From Candidatus Poribacteria bacterium (GTDB taxonomy: Bacteria; Poribacteria; WGA-4E; WGA-3G), in NCBI GenBank assembly GCA_022827225.1, contig JAJDTJ010000032.1, forward strand, positions 1 to 34,517: a stretch of DNA of 34,517 bases, written 5' to 3'. Positions 24,193 to 33,232 of the stretch are shown here, one piece after another. Numbering within the stretch: the first letter of the stretch is position 1; each line of letters starts with the position of its first letter. The notes under the pieces were generated by a model. That model searched no databases. It was not told where the DNA came from and was given only the letters and a program-made list of their open reading frames with translations. The position numbers and the translations under genes are program-made.

Positions 24193-25221
24193 TTACTTGG
24201 CGGTATTTTCCGATTGCTTAAGTCTACCCCAGAGTGTTATCTGTTTCTCTGCACTTGGAGAGACAGCGAAAAAAGTCTCTGGCACCCACACAGGACTGGA
24301 CGACAATCCTCTTGTTGCTTTAAGTTGTTGCGCGTTGTTCTGACCCTCAGAACTTATAACACAAATAACATTGTCACCGCTCCAAAAGTCAATGACTCGG
24401 ATTCCGTGACCAAGATCCAATACCGGCAAATTCTGGAAAAAATAGGCGATCCATTTGCCATCCGGCGACCACGCCGGACTCCGTGCCCATGCGTTTGGTC
24501 CCACTTCGGTTAGATCGCGGTGGTTACGCCCATTGACATCAATGACGCTGATATTCATGCCTTCTTTTCCGATATTCCCGGCAGCAAAAGCGATCTGTTT
24601 GCCATCGGGGGACCAAGTGCATCCGGATAAGTTTAGACCTTCTGTCAGTTGTTTTGCCCTTTTGCCACCAGCAGTCATTACTGAGAGAAAATGCCTTCCA
24701 CGAATGCCTGCCTCACGATTTCCTTCTTGATAGGAATTATAAGCAATCCACTGACTATCTGGCGACCACGCAGGATTTTGATTGCTTCCACGCTTTGTCA
24801 ACCGCATCAGATTTGAACCGTCTACATCAATTCGGTAGATATGTAGACTCCCAGTTCGGTCGGATTCAAATGCAATCCATTTGCCATTCGGAGACCATGC
24901 AGGCGATAGATCCCTATCGGGATGGTTTGTCAATTGGCGAGATGTCTTGTTTCCGATGTCCATCACATAAATGTTGGGATCCCCATCATCGTTAGATTGG
25001 TAGGCAAAAAAGTGTCCATCCGGCGACCAAGTGGGTGTCCACTTATTTATGTTATCGGTTACAAGTCTCCGAAGATTCTGACCTGTGCTATCTACGAGAT
25101 AGAGGTCAGGGCTTCGGGGGTTAGAGGAAAAAGAGAGTGTTCCGGTTCCAGCCGCTTGGACATTCCCAACCAATAGAATCAACATACCGCATAATACCGT
25201 ATAACGCAATGCCTGTTTCAT
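24193..25221 (-). CDS. Secreted TolB-like beta-propeller, stand-alone copy
   Basis: A 342-residue protein. The signal peptide is MKQALRYTVLCGMLILLVGNVQA. Six or so WD40-like/PD40 blades follow, each with a WSPDG-type turn: TWSPDGHFFAYQS, AWSPNGKWIAFES, AWSPDSQWIAYNS, TWSPDGKQIAFAA, AWSPDGKWIAYFF. It lacks the N-terminal domain of genuine TolB, so a Tol-Pal role should not be assumed. The end reads KQITLWGRLKQ, a version of the C-terminal TWG motif also seen in the tandem array. AGAGGA and AGG words precede the ATG. It lies 127 bases upstream of sigma-sensor copy 1, parallel to the array gene preceding copy 2. Confidence 0.88.
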   Translation of the reverse strand: MKQALRYTVLCGMLILLVGNVQAAGTGTLSFSSNPRSPDLYLVDSTGQNLRRLVTDNINKWTPTWSPDGHFFAYQSNDDGDPNIYVMDIGNKTSRQLTNHPDRDLSPAWSPNGKWIAFESDRTGSLHIYRIDVDGSNLMRLTKRGSNQNPAWSPDSQWIAYNSYQEGNREAGIRGRHFLSVMTAGGKRAKQLTEGLNLSGCTWSPDGKQIAFAAGNIGKEGMNISVIDVNGRNHRDLTEVGPNAWARSPAWSPDGKWIAYFFQNLPVLDLGHGIRVIDFWSGDNVICVISSEGQNNAQQLKATRGLSSSPVWVPETFFAVSPSAEKQITLWGRLKQSENTAK

Positions 25222-25245
25222 CTTGACCTATTCCTCTTTGGGTGG

Positions 25246-25401
25246 TTAATGGATTTCAGGTTCAGCTTTAAGATTTCGTGTGCCACGTTCAAAACGATTC
25301 TGACTTGATTTGCCCCATGTCGTTGTTAAAGCATTGTCGGGACGAATTTCAAGATTACCAACATCTTCACGTATGTCATTCAGAAATGGTATTGGCAACA
25401 T
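25246..25401 (-). pseudogene. Remnant carrying the C-terminal LTTTWG motif
   Basis: In the 205-bp gap between the TolB-like and lectin-like genes a 51-codon frame encodes MLPIPFLNDIRED, then RPDNALTTTWGKSSQNRFE and a further 17 residues. The LTTTWGK piece matches the ends of the tandem TolB-like proteins (LLTTTWGEQKKK). There is no ribosome binding site and no signal peptide. The best reading is the 3' remnant of a deleted family member; a tiny real gene cannot be excluded. Confidence 0.45.
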
Positions 25402-25426
25402 TTCTGGTTGCTACTTCACCATGTGT

Positions 25427-26167
25427 CTAAAATTTCTTCAAGTTTCCCCACGTTATGGCAAGTTTTTCTTGGGGCGTTACGGCGAAATCACCACTGTTTG
25501 GAATGGTATCCCCCGTGACAGTGATGTTATCAAAGACTGCGGTATAGTTCCAGAGCCCAAAACCGACACCGCCTGTCTGAAAATCAGGAAAATCAGCAAA
25601 CGCTTCAATCCCCCTAAAGATTTGAAGTTTCGTCGGCTCCATGACCTGCTCACCATTAATCCAGAAGGTAAAGATATCGCCTTCAGCACTTAGTTTCAGA
25701 TGGGACCATCTGTTTATTCTCAAAAGCGGGTGCGGTTGAGTAATAAGGATGGCACGTGGTGGCAGATGCAAACCGGCAGCGGAACAACCTATTCGTTCCT
25801 CTTGAAACGGGGGATCATCACCCCTTATAATCACAGGATCAAAAATACGGCAGTAAACCAACCAAGTTTTGTCAACCCGCACGGCGATCGAGATACCGCC
25901 AATACCGTGTTTTTTCAACGGTTTGACATCAAGTTCCATAGTGTAGTTTTCCCACGTGTTATCCCCGGTTGTCAGTAGATGTGTATACGCCTCACGACTT
26001 TCTGCGTGCAGTTCGTCATCAACAATTTCCCAGACAGCGGGTCCCTTGTCCGTCCAAATTTCCTGCCATCCGTTCAAGTCTTTGCCATCAAAGGTTTCCA
26101 GAAATGTGCCAGCTAAAGCAGATAAGGTGAGTAAAAACAGGGTTGTTACAATGATTAGAAACTTCAT
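25427..26167 (-). CDS. Secreted ConA-like lectin/glucanase-fold protein (DUF1080-like)
   Basis: A 246-residue exported protein with signal peptide MKFLIIVTTLFLLTLSALAG. The mature part begins TFLETFDGKDLNGWQEI and continues with VWEIVDDELHAES, WENYTMELDVKP, WSHLKLSAEGDIFTFWINGE and FGLWNYTAVFDNITVTG. This is the order of features in DUF1080 and related ConA-like domains, which bind or cleave sugars. The C-terminus is KLAITWGNLKKF, the TWG motif shared with the TolB-like proteins. AGAGGA lies 7 bases before the ATG at 26167. An ATG two codons earlier (26173) is too close to that site. It follows sigma-sensor copy 2 by about 11 bases and is surely in the same operon. Confidence 0.83.
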   Translation of the reverse strand: MKFLIIVTTLFLLTLSALAGTFLETFDGKDLNGWQEIWTDKGPAVWEIVDDELHAESREAYTHLLTTGDNTWENYTMELDVKPLKKHGIGGISIAVRVDKTWLVYCRIFDPVIIRGDDPPFQEERIGCSAAGLHLPPRAILITQPHPLLRINRWSHLKLSAEGDIFTFWINGEQVMEPTKLQIFRGIEAFADFPDFQTGGVGFGLWNYTAVFDNITVTGDTIPNSGDFAVTPQEKLAITWGNLKKF

Positions 26168-26178
26168 TTTCATTTCCT

Positions 26179-29112
26179 CTATTTGCGAGAAAGGTCGTTT
26201 TCGGTTTTTTCAAGCGGGATTTGGAACATCCCGTTGTGTTCGGTAACGATATAAAGTGTGTCGCTCTTAACGGCGAGTGAGAGGACATTATCTGGCACGT
26301 TTGGAAAAATCTGTTCCGATTGTCTACGGTCATCTAAACGATAGACACCGGCATCGCCAGCGCCATAAACGCTGGTGCCATCCACGGCAAATCTGTCTAT
26401 GATGATACGCTCGCCCGCGGTGTCGGTCAGGACACGCCAGTATGCGCCGGTTTCTGAAGTTAGGATGCCGCTGTCTGTTGCGATGTAAGCCGTTGAACCG
26501 GCAAAAAGGATCTCTTTGAACTGGTTAAAACGGAGCGGCAGACTCGGTGTAATGTCCCGCCAGCTCTCACCAGCATCGAGCGACTGAAAGAGGCTACCAT
26601 CTCGCTTGCCGACGTAGACGGTTTCGGCTGAGACCGCCAATTTAAACCCGTTTTTTGAGCCGTCATCAGCGTGCGGGCCGGTATCTATGAGTCCGGTATT
26701 TTTCCATTCGGAGTCGCCTGGTTTCCACTTGAAGAGTCTCCGCTTGTATTCCACATAGAATGTCTCGCCGCTGATTGCAAATGCACCGACTCGCCTATGG
26801 TCTTCCTCAAGATGCAATTCATTTAGCGATTCAAGATCGTTTTTCTGATTCCCTGAGAAGTAAATGCCTTGTGCTTCTGCGATCTCTTTCCACACAGCCG
26901 TAGAAAGATTTTTCTCGCCAAAAATGGGGACACCTTGAACTGGAACAAAGGTATCATCACCAGCGGATAGATAGGAGATACGTAGGTTATCAGGCTCAGA
27001 GACAATCGTATAAAGCAGGTTACCGATAATAACAAATTTTGAATGATCATCCAGAGTGCCCTTATTCCACAGATTTATACTTTCCGAGTTAGATACGCGT
27101 TTAGGAGCCTCCATCTCAACGGTTGTCCAAGATTTGCCGTCGTCATCTGATTGAACGATATCGTTGTCGGTCTGTACGTAGAGTCTATCATTGAAGACCA
27201 CGATATCTTGCACGCCGGTTCCGACGATGCCCTCCATAAAATGATGCCACGATTCACCGGCGTCGGTTGTGCGATGGACACCGTAGTTTCCTGTCTTGTA
27301 AAAGGTGTTTTCATCGAATACTAAATAGGCAAAGACCGCTGGAGCAAACCCGAGATGTGTCCAAGTTATCCCATCATCTTTTGAACGAAATAGCCTGAAA
27401 TCGCGTACTAAGATCGTTTCGTGCCTAACAGCCATTGGGGTACCCAATGCTCCCATAAAGGGATAGTTTTCGTCTTTAGGCGTTATCTCGGTCCACGACG
27501 TTCCGAGATCGTTTGATTTGAAAATTCTGCCTCTCCATGAGGGATCCAATTGCCTGTGCCCTTCAAACTTGCGACCTGTCGCGACATAGAGATTATTTTC
27601 AGATACGACCAATTCATGTACGGCTCTGGTTGTATCCACCGGCAGCTGTTCCCAAACATCGGCGTTGAGGCGGTAGAGTCCTTTATCAGTGCAGGTGAAT
27701 ATCGTCTCTTCAATCGCAGCGAGTTTGTAAATGTCTCTACCTGTCAATCCGTTGTTCACGGGTGTCCAGTGTTTTCCAGTATCGGTAGATCGGAAGATAC
27801 CGTTATCCGAAAGTGCGAGATACATTGTAACAGTTTTGCGTGCTGCAGTATCTATGACGATGAGTTCAACCGGATATCCTTCCGGTCGGGTTCCTAATGC
27901 GTTCCACGTCTCGCCATCATCGGTTGAAGCCAATAGTTCATCGGCAGCGACAATATAGAGGGTGCCTGCATGCTCTGCTATAGGGACTCGGAACACGTCG
28001 TTCGGGATATTGATGTTTACGGGTGTCCAGACGGTTGCTTCAGCTGTTAATCTGTAGACCCCTATTGACGAATTAGCGTAGAGTGTCTTTTTAGATGTCT
28101 TAAAGATGTCAAACACAGCACCGCCTGGCGGTCCGCTCATCTGTATCCAGTGCGAAGTCGAAAATGTGGCGGGGAAATTCGCCGTTGTCATGGACGCGAC
28201 AGTTGTCTGAGAGGCGTGTAAGCCGGTTCCGATATTTTTATTCGGGGTCGTTGTGTGTCCGACCTGATTTCGGACGGCCGGTTTGGCAAGTATATTGAGC
28301 GTGATAGGTGCATCAACGATTTCAACCGTGGGTTCGGATTGTGCGTCGAAACTATATGGCTGCTGGAAGCGGAGGAGGTATTGGTTGCTTAGACCGAGGA
28401 ATAGGATCAGCAGAAGCGCGGTCGCGCCGAAAGCTGCCCAAGGTAGTACGGGTTTCGGGTGCGGAGCGGGGGCAGGTTTCAGATCGGCGATTTGTCGTAT
28501 GATGTTCTCGGTGAGGTCGGCGGGGAATCGGACGCTTCCAAGCACTTCGCGTATCAAGTGTTCCACGTTCTGTGCCCGTAAACGTTCCCTTGCCCGTTGG
28601 AGCCGACTCTTGATTGTGTTTGCGGATACGCCTAAAAAGTTGCCAATTTCTTTGGCAGTCATCTCGCCGAGGTAGTGGAGTGTTACGACTGTGCGTTCAC
28701 TTTCGGGTAGTTTTTTCAGAAGTTCTTTAACGATTTCGTAGCGGCGTTCAGCATCTTTCGTCTTTTGTTGCTCTGATAGATAACAGTTATAAGACGCTGC
28801 GTCTATTGCTGTCCGGGATGTTTTTTCTAACGAGAGCATTGTCGGTTTTTTGCTTTTAGACCGCTTAAAACAGAGCCGATTCGTAATTACATATAACCAC
28901 CCTGCAAACTGACTGGGGTTTCGTAGGGTCGCGAGTTTTTTGTGGACTTGAAGGAAGGTGTCTTGGGTAACCTCTTCAGCGATGTGAAAATCGCCGATTT
29001 TCCGCCATGCGAGCGCGTGAACGCTCTTTTGGTACTTTCGGACTAAAGCGGTGAATGCCGCCTCATCACCCGATAGGATTCTGTGGATGAGTTGGACATC
29101 ATTTTCTTCCAT
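26179..29112 (-). CDS. Membrane-anchored ECF sigma factor with Asp-box propeller ectodomain, copy 2
   Basis: A 977-residue paralog of the gene at 21075-24065 with the same layout: sigma region 2 (HIAEEVTQDTFLQVHKKL, FAGWLYVITNRLC), region 4 (LPESERTVVTLHYLGEMT, AKEIGNFLGVSANTIKSRL), a membrane helix at about 223-242 (LPWAAFGATALLLILFLG), a linker, and an ectodomain with eight Asp-box motifs (STDDGETW, STDTGKHW, SNDLGTSW, SKDDGITW, TTDAGESW, SDDDGKSW, SLDAGESW, TSETGAYW). The sigma half is far more alike between copies than the ectodomain, fitting shared promoter use but different ligands. GGAG precedes the ATG by 8 bases. The start overlaps the end of the TolB-like gene at 29099-30112 by 14 bases, so it is translated from the array transcript; no TGCACC/GTATCA element precedes it. 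Confidence 0.9.
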   Translation of the reverse strand: MEENDVQLIHRILSGDEAAFTALVRKYQKSVHALAWRKIGDFHIAEEVTQDTFLQVHKKLATLRNPSQFAGWLYVITNRLCFKRSKSKKPTMLSLEKTSRTAIDAASYNCYLSEQQKTKDAERRYEIVKELLKKLPESERTVVTLHYLGEMTAKEIGNFLGVSANTIKSRLQRARERLRAQNVEHLIREVLGSVRFPADLTENIIRQIADLKPAPAPHPKPVLPWAAFGATALLLILFLGLSNQYLLRFQQPYSFDAQSEPTVEIVDAPITLNILAKPAVRNQVGHTTTPNKNIGTGLHASQTTVASMTTANFPATFSTSHWIQMSGPPGGAVFDIFKTSKKTLYANSSIGVYRLTAEATVWTPVNINIPNDVFRVPIAEHAGTLYIVAADELLASTDDGETWNALGTRPEGYPVELIVIDTAARKTVTMYLALSDNGIFRSTDTGKHWTPVNNGLTGRDIYKLAAIEETIFTCTDKGLYRLNADVWEQLPVDTTRAVHELVVSENNLYVATGRKFEGHRQLDPSWRGRIFKSNDLGTSWTEITPKDENYPFMGALGTPMAVRHETILVRDFRLFRSKDDGITWTHLGFAPAVFAYLVFDENTFYKTGNYGVHRTTDAGESWHHFMEGIVGTGVQDIVVFNDRLYVQTDNDIVQSDDDGKSWTTVEMEAPKRVSNSESINLWNKGTLDDHSKFVIIGNLLYTIVSEPDNLRISYLSAGDDTFVPVQGVPIFGEKNLSTAVWKEIAEAQGIYFSGNQKNDLESLNELHLEEDHRRVGAFAISGETFYVEYKRRLFKWKPGDSEWKNTGLIDTGPHADDGSKNGFKLAVSAETVYVGKRDGSLFQSLDAGESWRDITPSLPLRFNQFKEILFAGSTAYIATDSGILTSETGAYWRVLTDTAGERIIIDRFAVDGTSVYGAGDAGVYRLDDRRQSEQIFPNVPDNVLSLAVKSDTLYIVTEHNGMFQIPLEKTENDLSRK

Positions 29113-30112
29113 CGGAATTCTCCTTTTTCATTTCGCCCCATGTTGTTGTTAGTAACTCTGGTTGTGGTGAAACTGGCAACGCAGATCCCGGATCAAACCA
29201 ATCCCCGCCAAAATCTCCGCCAGTATGCGTCAGCTGGGTCCGAATCCCGCTGTTTACATCGACTTTGAAAATGAAGAGTGCCACGAAACCCTGTGTGTAA
29301 AGCACTTCCGATCCATCTGGCGACAACTCAGGATACTGTGCATCGCGACCTGCTTCCTCAACGAGTTGCCTCAGCCCGGTGCCATCGCGGTTAACGATGT
29401 AGATCGTCTGTTTATCCTTCCATACGCGGTGCAGACCTCGATCCAAGATGGCTGGTATCGGATGCTTGTTTCCTGCAATGGCGAGTCTGTCTCCCGCAGC
29501 AGACCAGGAGGGGTCGAATTGAAACAGTAGTTCTTCACTGGGGATCCGTTGTTCCACCTCGCGTGTGTGGACGTTAATAAACATAAGTTGAACCGCCGGT
29601 TCCTGAGCTATAGAGCCCACTATTATTGAACCACCGGGAGACCACGCTGGTTCACTGTACTTGGCGATGAATTCGTCATGTTCTTCTCCAAACGTTCCAA
29701 GATAGAGACCGCCCTTGATAAAGTTCCAGTCCTTGAGCTGGTAAGCAAACCGTTTGCTATCGGGTGACCATGTAGGCGCTGTCCTCCACTCTTTTATTTT
29801 TTTCTTCAAGACGCGTCGGACATTGGCACCATCGGCATCCATCAGATACAGGTCTCGCGTGCCCTCTCGATCCGAGACGAAAAGGATCTGTTCACCCGTG
29901 GGAGACCAGGCTGCCTCAAGATCAAGAGCGGGATGCTGTGTAAGGTTCACCTGTTCGGAGCCATCTGGGTTCATCGTATACACCTCCAAATTGCCGTCCC
30001 GCCTGGAGGTAAATAGGATTTTCGGTGTTGTTGGTGCTTTTGCCAAAAGTGGAGACACCGTTCCACAGATCAGCGTTAAGAGGATGATATAAAAAATTGA
30101 TTTCAATTTCAT
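29099..30112 (-). CDS. TolB-like secreted propeller, array member a
   Basis: A 337-residue protein with signal peptide MKLKSIFYIILLTLICG...LLAKA. PD40/WD40-like blades follow (TSRRDGNLEVYTMNPDGSE, AAWSPTGEQILFVSDREGT, ELSPDGSEVLYTQG). It is the member most different from the others in the second half. The ATG at 30112 follows TAGGAGA by 7 bases; a longer frame from 30157 overlaps that site and is rejected. The C-terminus is LLTTTWGEMKK followed by an extra ENSDGRK that results from its overlap with the sigma-sensor gene. It is the last TolB-like gene before the sigma gene. Confidence 0.88.
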   Translation of the reverse strand: MKLKSIFYIILLTLICGTVSPLLAKAPTTPKILFTSRRDGNLEVYTMNPDGSEQVNLTQHPALDLEAAWSPTGEQILFVSDREGTRDLYLMDADGANVRRVLKKKIKEWRTAPTWSPDSKRFAYQLKDWNFIKGGLYLGTFGEEHDEFIAKYSEPAWSPGGSIIVGSIAQEPAVQLMFINVHTREVEQRIPSEELLFQFDPSWSAAGDRLAIAGNKHPIPAILDRGLHRVWKDKQTIYIVNRDGTGLRQLVEEAGRDAQYPELSPDGSEVLYTQGFVALFIFKVDVNSGIRTQLTHTGGDFGGDWFDPGSALPVSPQPELLTTTWGEMKKENSDGRK

Positions 30113-30129
30113 ACGTATTTCTCCTAAAT

Positions 30130-31131
30130 TTATTGCTTCTTTTTGATTTCGCCCCATGTTGTGGTTAGTAAGTCCGGTTGCGGTGAAACGGGGAACGCGG
30201 ATGCTGGATCAAACCAATCCGCGTCGAAATCCCCAACAGTACGCGTCAGCTGGGTCCGAATCCCGCTATTTACATCAACTTTGAAAAGTTGGAGTGGCCC
30301 GTTAGCCTTTGTATAAAGGACTTGGGATCCATCTGGCGATAACACAGGATACCCTGCATGGCGCCCTGCTTCGTCAACGAGTTGCCTCAGCCCGGTGCCA
30401 TCGCGGTTAACCATGTAGATCGTCTGTTTATCATGCCATGCGTTGTGCAGGTCTCGATCCAAGATGGCTGGTATCGGATGCTTGTTCCCAGTAAAGGCGA
30501 GTCTATCTCCCGTAGCGGACCAGGACGACTTGAATTGAAATGGTAATGCTTCATCGGGTAGCGGCTGTTCCATCTCGCGTGTGTGGATGTTGATAAACGT
30601 AAGTCGAGCCCCTTGTGGGTGATGTTGGGAGCAGACGATTTCTGAACCATTGGGAGACCACTCTGGGGTATTGTACTTCCCGATGAATTCGGCATCTTCT
30701 TTTCCAAAAGCCCCAAGATAGAGCCCGCCCTTGATAAAGTTCCCGTCCACGTTCTGGTAAGCAAACTGTTTGCTATCGGGTGACCATGTAGGGGCTGTTC
30801 TCCAAACGTCTGTTTTTTGCTTGAAGACGCGTTGGACATTGGTGCCATCGGCATCCATCAGGTATAGGTCTCGTATGCCGTCTCGGTCTGAGACGAAGAG
30901 GATCTGCTCACCCGTGGGAGACCAGGCTGCCTCAAGATCAGTAGCGGGATGCTGTGTGAGGTTTACCTGTTCGGAACCATCCGGGTTCATCATATAGACC
31001 TCACGATTGCCATCCCGTGTGGATGTAAACAGGATTTTGGGTGTTGTTGGTGCTTTGCTGGCAGAAAGCCGACACACATCTCCACACATCAGCGTTAAGA
31101 GAATGATATAAAAAATTGACTTCAATTTCAT
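30130..31131 (-). CDS. TolB-like secreted propeller, array member b
   Basis: A 333-residue protein with signal peptide MKLKSIFYIILLTLMCG and a CRLSASKAPTTPK leader shared with member d but not with c or e. Blades include SPTGEQILFVSDRDG, TWSPDSKQFAYQN, EWSPNGSEIVCSQ and VLSPDGSQVLYTK. The ATG at 31131 follows TAGGAGA. A GTG frame seven codons earlier overlaps the stop of member c and the ribosome binding site, so it is rejected. It ends LLTTTWGEIKKKQ. Its start lies exactly 2081 bases from the start of member d. Confidence 0.88.
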   Translation of the reverse strand: MKLKSIFYIILLTLMCGDVCRLSASKAPTTPKILFTSTRDGNREVYMMNPDGSEQVNLTQHPATDLEAAWSPTGEQILFVSDRDGIRDLYLMDADGTNVQRVFKQKTDVWRTAPTWSPDSKQFAYQNVDGNFIKGGLYLGAFGKEDAEFIGKYNTPEWSPNGSEIVCSQHHPQGARLTFINIHTREMEQPLPDEALPFQFKSSWSATGDRLAFTGNKHPIPAILDRDLHNAWHDKQTIYMVNRDGTGLRQLVDEAGRHAGYPVLSPDGSQVLYTKANGPLQLFKVDVNSGIRTQLTRTVGDFDADWFDPASAFPVSPQPDLLTTTWGEIKKKQ

Positions 31132-31151
31132 ACGTATTTCTCCTAAAGTCA

Positions 31152-32171
31152 CTACTTCTTTTTCTGTTCACCCCAAGTCGTGGTTAGCAATGTCGGTTGT
31201 GGTGAAACCGGCAAGGCATAGGTTGGATCGAACCAATCGCCGCCAGCATTCGTTTGACGAAAAGGACCGGCAATATGCGTCAACTGCGTCCGAACGCCGG
31301 TGTTTATATCTAACTTGAAGATTTGGGAATGTCCGTTAATCTCCTGTGTATAAATCACTTCCGATCCATCCGGCGATAACGCCGAAACACCTGCCCTGGG
31401 ACCGTCTTCCTCGAGAAGTTGCTGGAGACCGGTGCCGTCGCGATTGACGATGAAGACTGTGTATTTATCTGCCCATGCGTTGTGCAAGTCGCGATCCAAA
31501 ATGACCGGTAACAGATGCTTGTTCCCTGAAATGGCAAGCTTGTCTCCCGCAGCAGACCAGGACGGACCGGATTGCCATTGGAGTGCTTTATCGGGTAGGG
31601 GTTGTTCGAGTTTTCGTGTGCGGACATCCATAAATGTAAGTCGAGAACCAAATTGATGAGGTATAGAATAGGCGATTTCGGAACCGTCCGGGGACCACTC
31701 CGGTGAATTCCCATAAGGTAGAAGTTCGGCATCTTCTTCGCCAAACGTCCCAAGATAGAGGCCGAGTTCAAAACGGTCCCAGTCTCTGTAGCTGTAAGCG
31801 AAGTGTCTGCCATCGGGGGACCATGCAGGATACATTCTTGCCCCTTTTGCTTTTTTCTTAAAGACGCGTCGGACGTTGGACCCATCAGGATCCATCAGAT
31901 ACAGGTCTCGCACCCGCGTGCCCTGTCGATTTGAGACGAACAGAATCTTATCACCCGTTGGCGACCAGACAGCACTCATATCCTCGGCGGGGTGCTGCGT
32001 GAGATTCACCTGTTCGGAACCATCGGGATTCATCATGTAGATATCTCGATTGCCGTCCCGTGAAGACGTGAACAGGATTTTCGGTGTTGTCGGAGCTTTT
32101 GCAAAAAGTGGAGGTACCGTTCCACACACCAGCGTTAAGAGGATAATATAAAAAACCGACTTCAATCTCAT
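31152..32171 (-). CDS. TolB-like secreted propeller, array member c
   Basis: A 339-residue protein with signal peptide MRLKSVFYIILLTLVCGTVPPLFAKA and the same blade order as its neighbours. It is close to member e: the stretch from LYLGTFGEEDAELLPYGNS to the end differs at only a few residues, while the first two blades differ more (NRDIYMMNPDG against NSEVYVMNPDG). CGGAGA lies before the ATG. It ends LLTTTWGEQKKK. Both its start and stop lie exactly 2081 bases from those of member e. Confidence 0.9.
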   Translation of the reverse strand: MRLKSVFYIILLTLVCGTVPPLFAKAPTTPKILFTSSRDGNRDIYMMNPDGSEQVNLTQHPAEDMSAVWSPTGDKILFVSNRQGTRVRDLYLMDPDGSNVRRVFKKKAKGARMYPAWSPDGRHFAYSYRDWDRFELGLYLGTFGEEDAELLPYGNSPEWSPDGSEIAYSIPHQFGSRLTFMDVRTRKLEQPLPDKALQWQSGPSWSAAGDKLAISGNKHLLPVILDRDLHNAWADKYTVFIVNRDGTGLQQLLEEDGPRAGVSALSPDGSEVIYTQEINGHSQIFKLDINTGVRTQLTHIAGPFRQTNAGGDWFDPTYALPVSPQPTLLTTTWGEQKKK

Positions 32172-32201
32172 ACGTATTCTCCGATTGGTAATTTTTGGAC
32201 G

Positions 32202-33212
32202 CTATTCCTTTTTCAGTTGTCCCCAAGTGATGGTTAGCAACTCAGGTTGCAGTGAAACCGGCAACGCATACGCCGGATCAAACCAATCGCCATCGCCATT
32301 TCGCCCAATATGCGTCAACTGTGTCCGAATACCGGTGTTTATATCAATTTTGAAGATTTGGAACTGTCCGTTAATGTCTTGTGTATAAATCACTTTTGAA
32401 CCGTCTGGCGATAACACAGGTGTTAATGCATCTGGACCGTCTTCCTCGACCAATTGCTGCAACCCTGTGCCGTTACGGTTGACGATGAAGATCGTCTGTT
32501 TATCCTTCCATGCCTCGTGCAAATCTCTATCTAAGACGGCCGGTAATGGATGCCTATTCCCAGTGATTGCCAGTCTGTCTCCCACAGCAGACCAGGACGG
32601 CTCGAATTGCCAGCGGAGGGCTTTCGTGGGCAGCGGGCGTTCCGTGTCGCGTGTGTGGACATTGATAAATGTCAACCGGGATGTCTGTGGTTGCGGACTT
32701 ATATGACAGGCGATTTCGGGGCCGTTCGGTGACCATGCAGGAAAAACACAGCGCGGGAGAAGTTCGGCATCTTCTTCCCCAAACGTCCCAAGATAGAGCT
32801 CAGACTTCATACGCATTCGGTCCGTGGAGGTATAAGCGAACTGTTTGCCATCAGGAGACCACGTCGCATGTCCTCGCCACGCTGTTATTTTTTTTTTGAA
32901 GACGCGCCGGACATTTGTGCCATCCGCATCCATTAAGTAGAGGTCTCGCACGCGCGTGCCTTGTCGATCCGAGACGAAGAGAATCCGATCACCCGTTGGC
33001 GACCAGACAGCACCGAGATCATCTGCGGGATGTTGTGTCAGATTGACCTGCTCGGAGCCATCCGGGTTCATCACGTACACCTCACGATTTCCATCCCGTG
33101 TGGATGTAAACAGGATTTTGGGTGTTGTTGGTGCTTTGCTGGCAGAAAGCCGACACACATCTCCACACATCAGCGTTAAGAGAATGATATAAAAAATTGA
33201 CTTCAATCTCAT
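32202..33212 (-). CDS. TolB-like secreted propeller, array member d
   Basis: A 336-residue protein with signal peptide MRLKSIFYIILLTLMCG and the CRLSASKAPTTPK leader of member b. It has distinct middle blades (TWSPDGKQFAYTSTDRMRM, AWSPNGPEIACHIS). The ATG at 33212 follows the same AGGAGA site as b; a longer frame to 33233 is rejected for the same reason. It ends LLTITWGQLKKE. Its stop lies exactly 2081 bases from the stop of the edge member f. Confidence 0.88.
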   Translation of the reverse strand: MRLKSIFYIILLTLMCGDVCRLSASKAPTTPKILFTSTRDGNREVYVMNPDGSEQVNLTQHPADDLGAVWSPTGDRILFVSDRQGTRVRDLYLMDADGTNVRRVFKKKITAWRGHATWSPDGKQFAYTSTDRMRMKSELYLGTFGEEDAELLPRCVFPAWSPNGPEIACHISPQPQTSRLTFINVHTRDTERPLPTKALRWQFEPSWSAVGDRLAITGNRHPLPAVLDRDLHEAWKDKQTIFIVNRNGTGLQQLVEEDGPDALTPVLSPDGSKVIYTQDINGQFQIFKIDINTGIRTQLTHIGRNGDGDWFDPAYALPVSLQPELLTITWGQLKKE

Positions 33213-33232
33213 ACATATTTCTCCTAAAGTCA

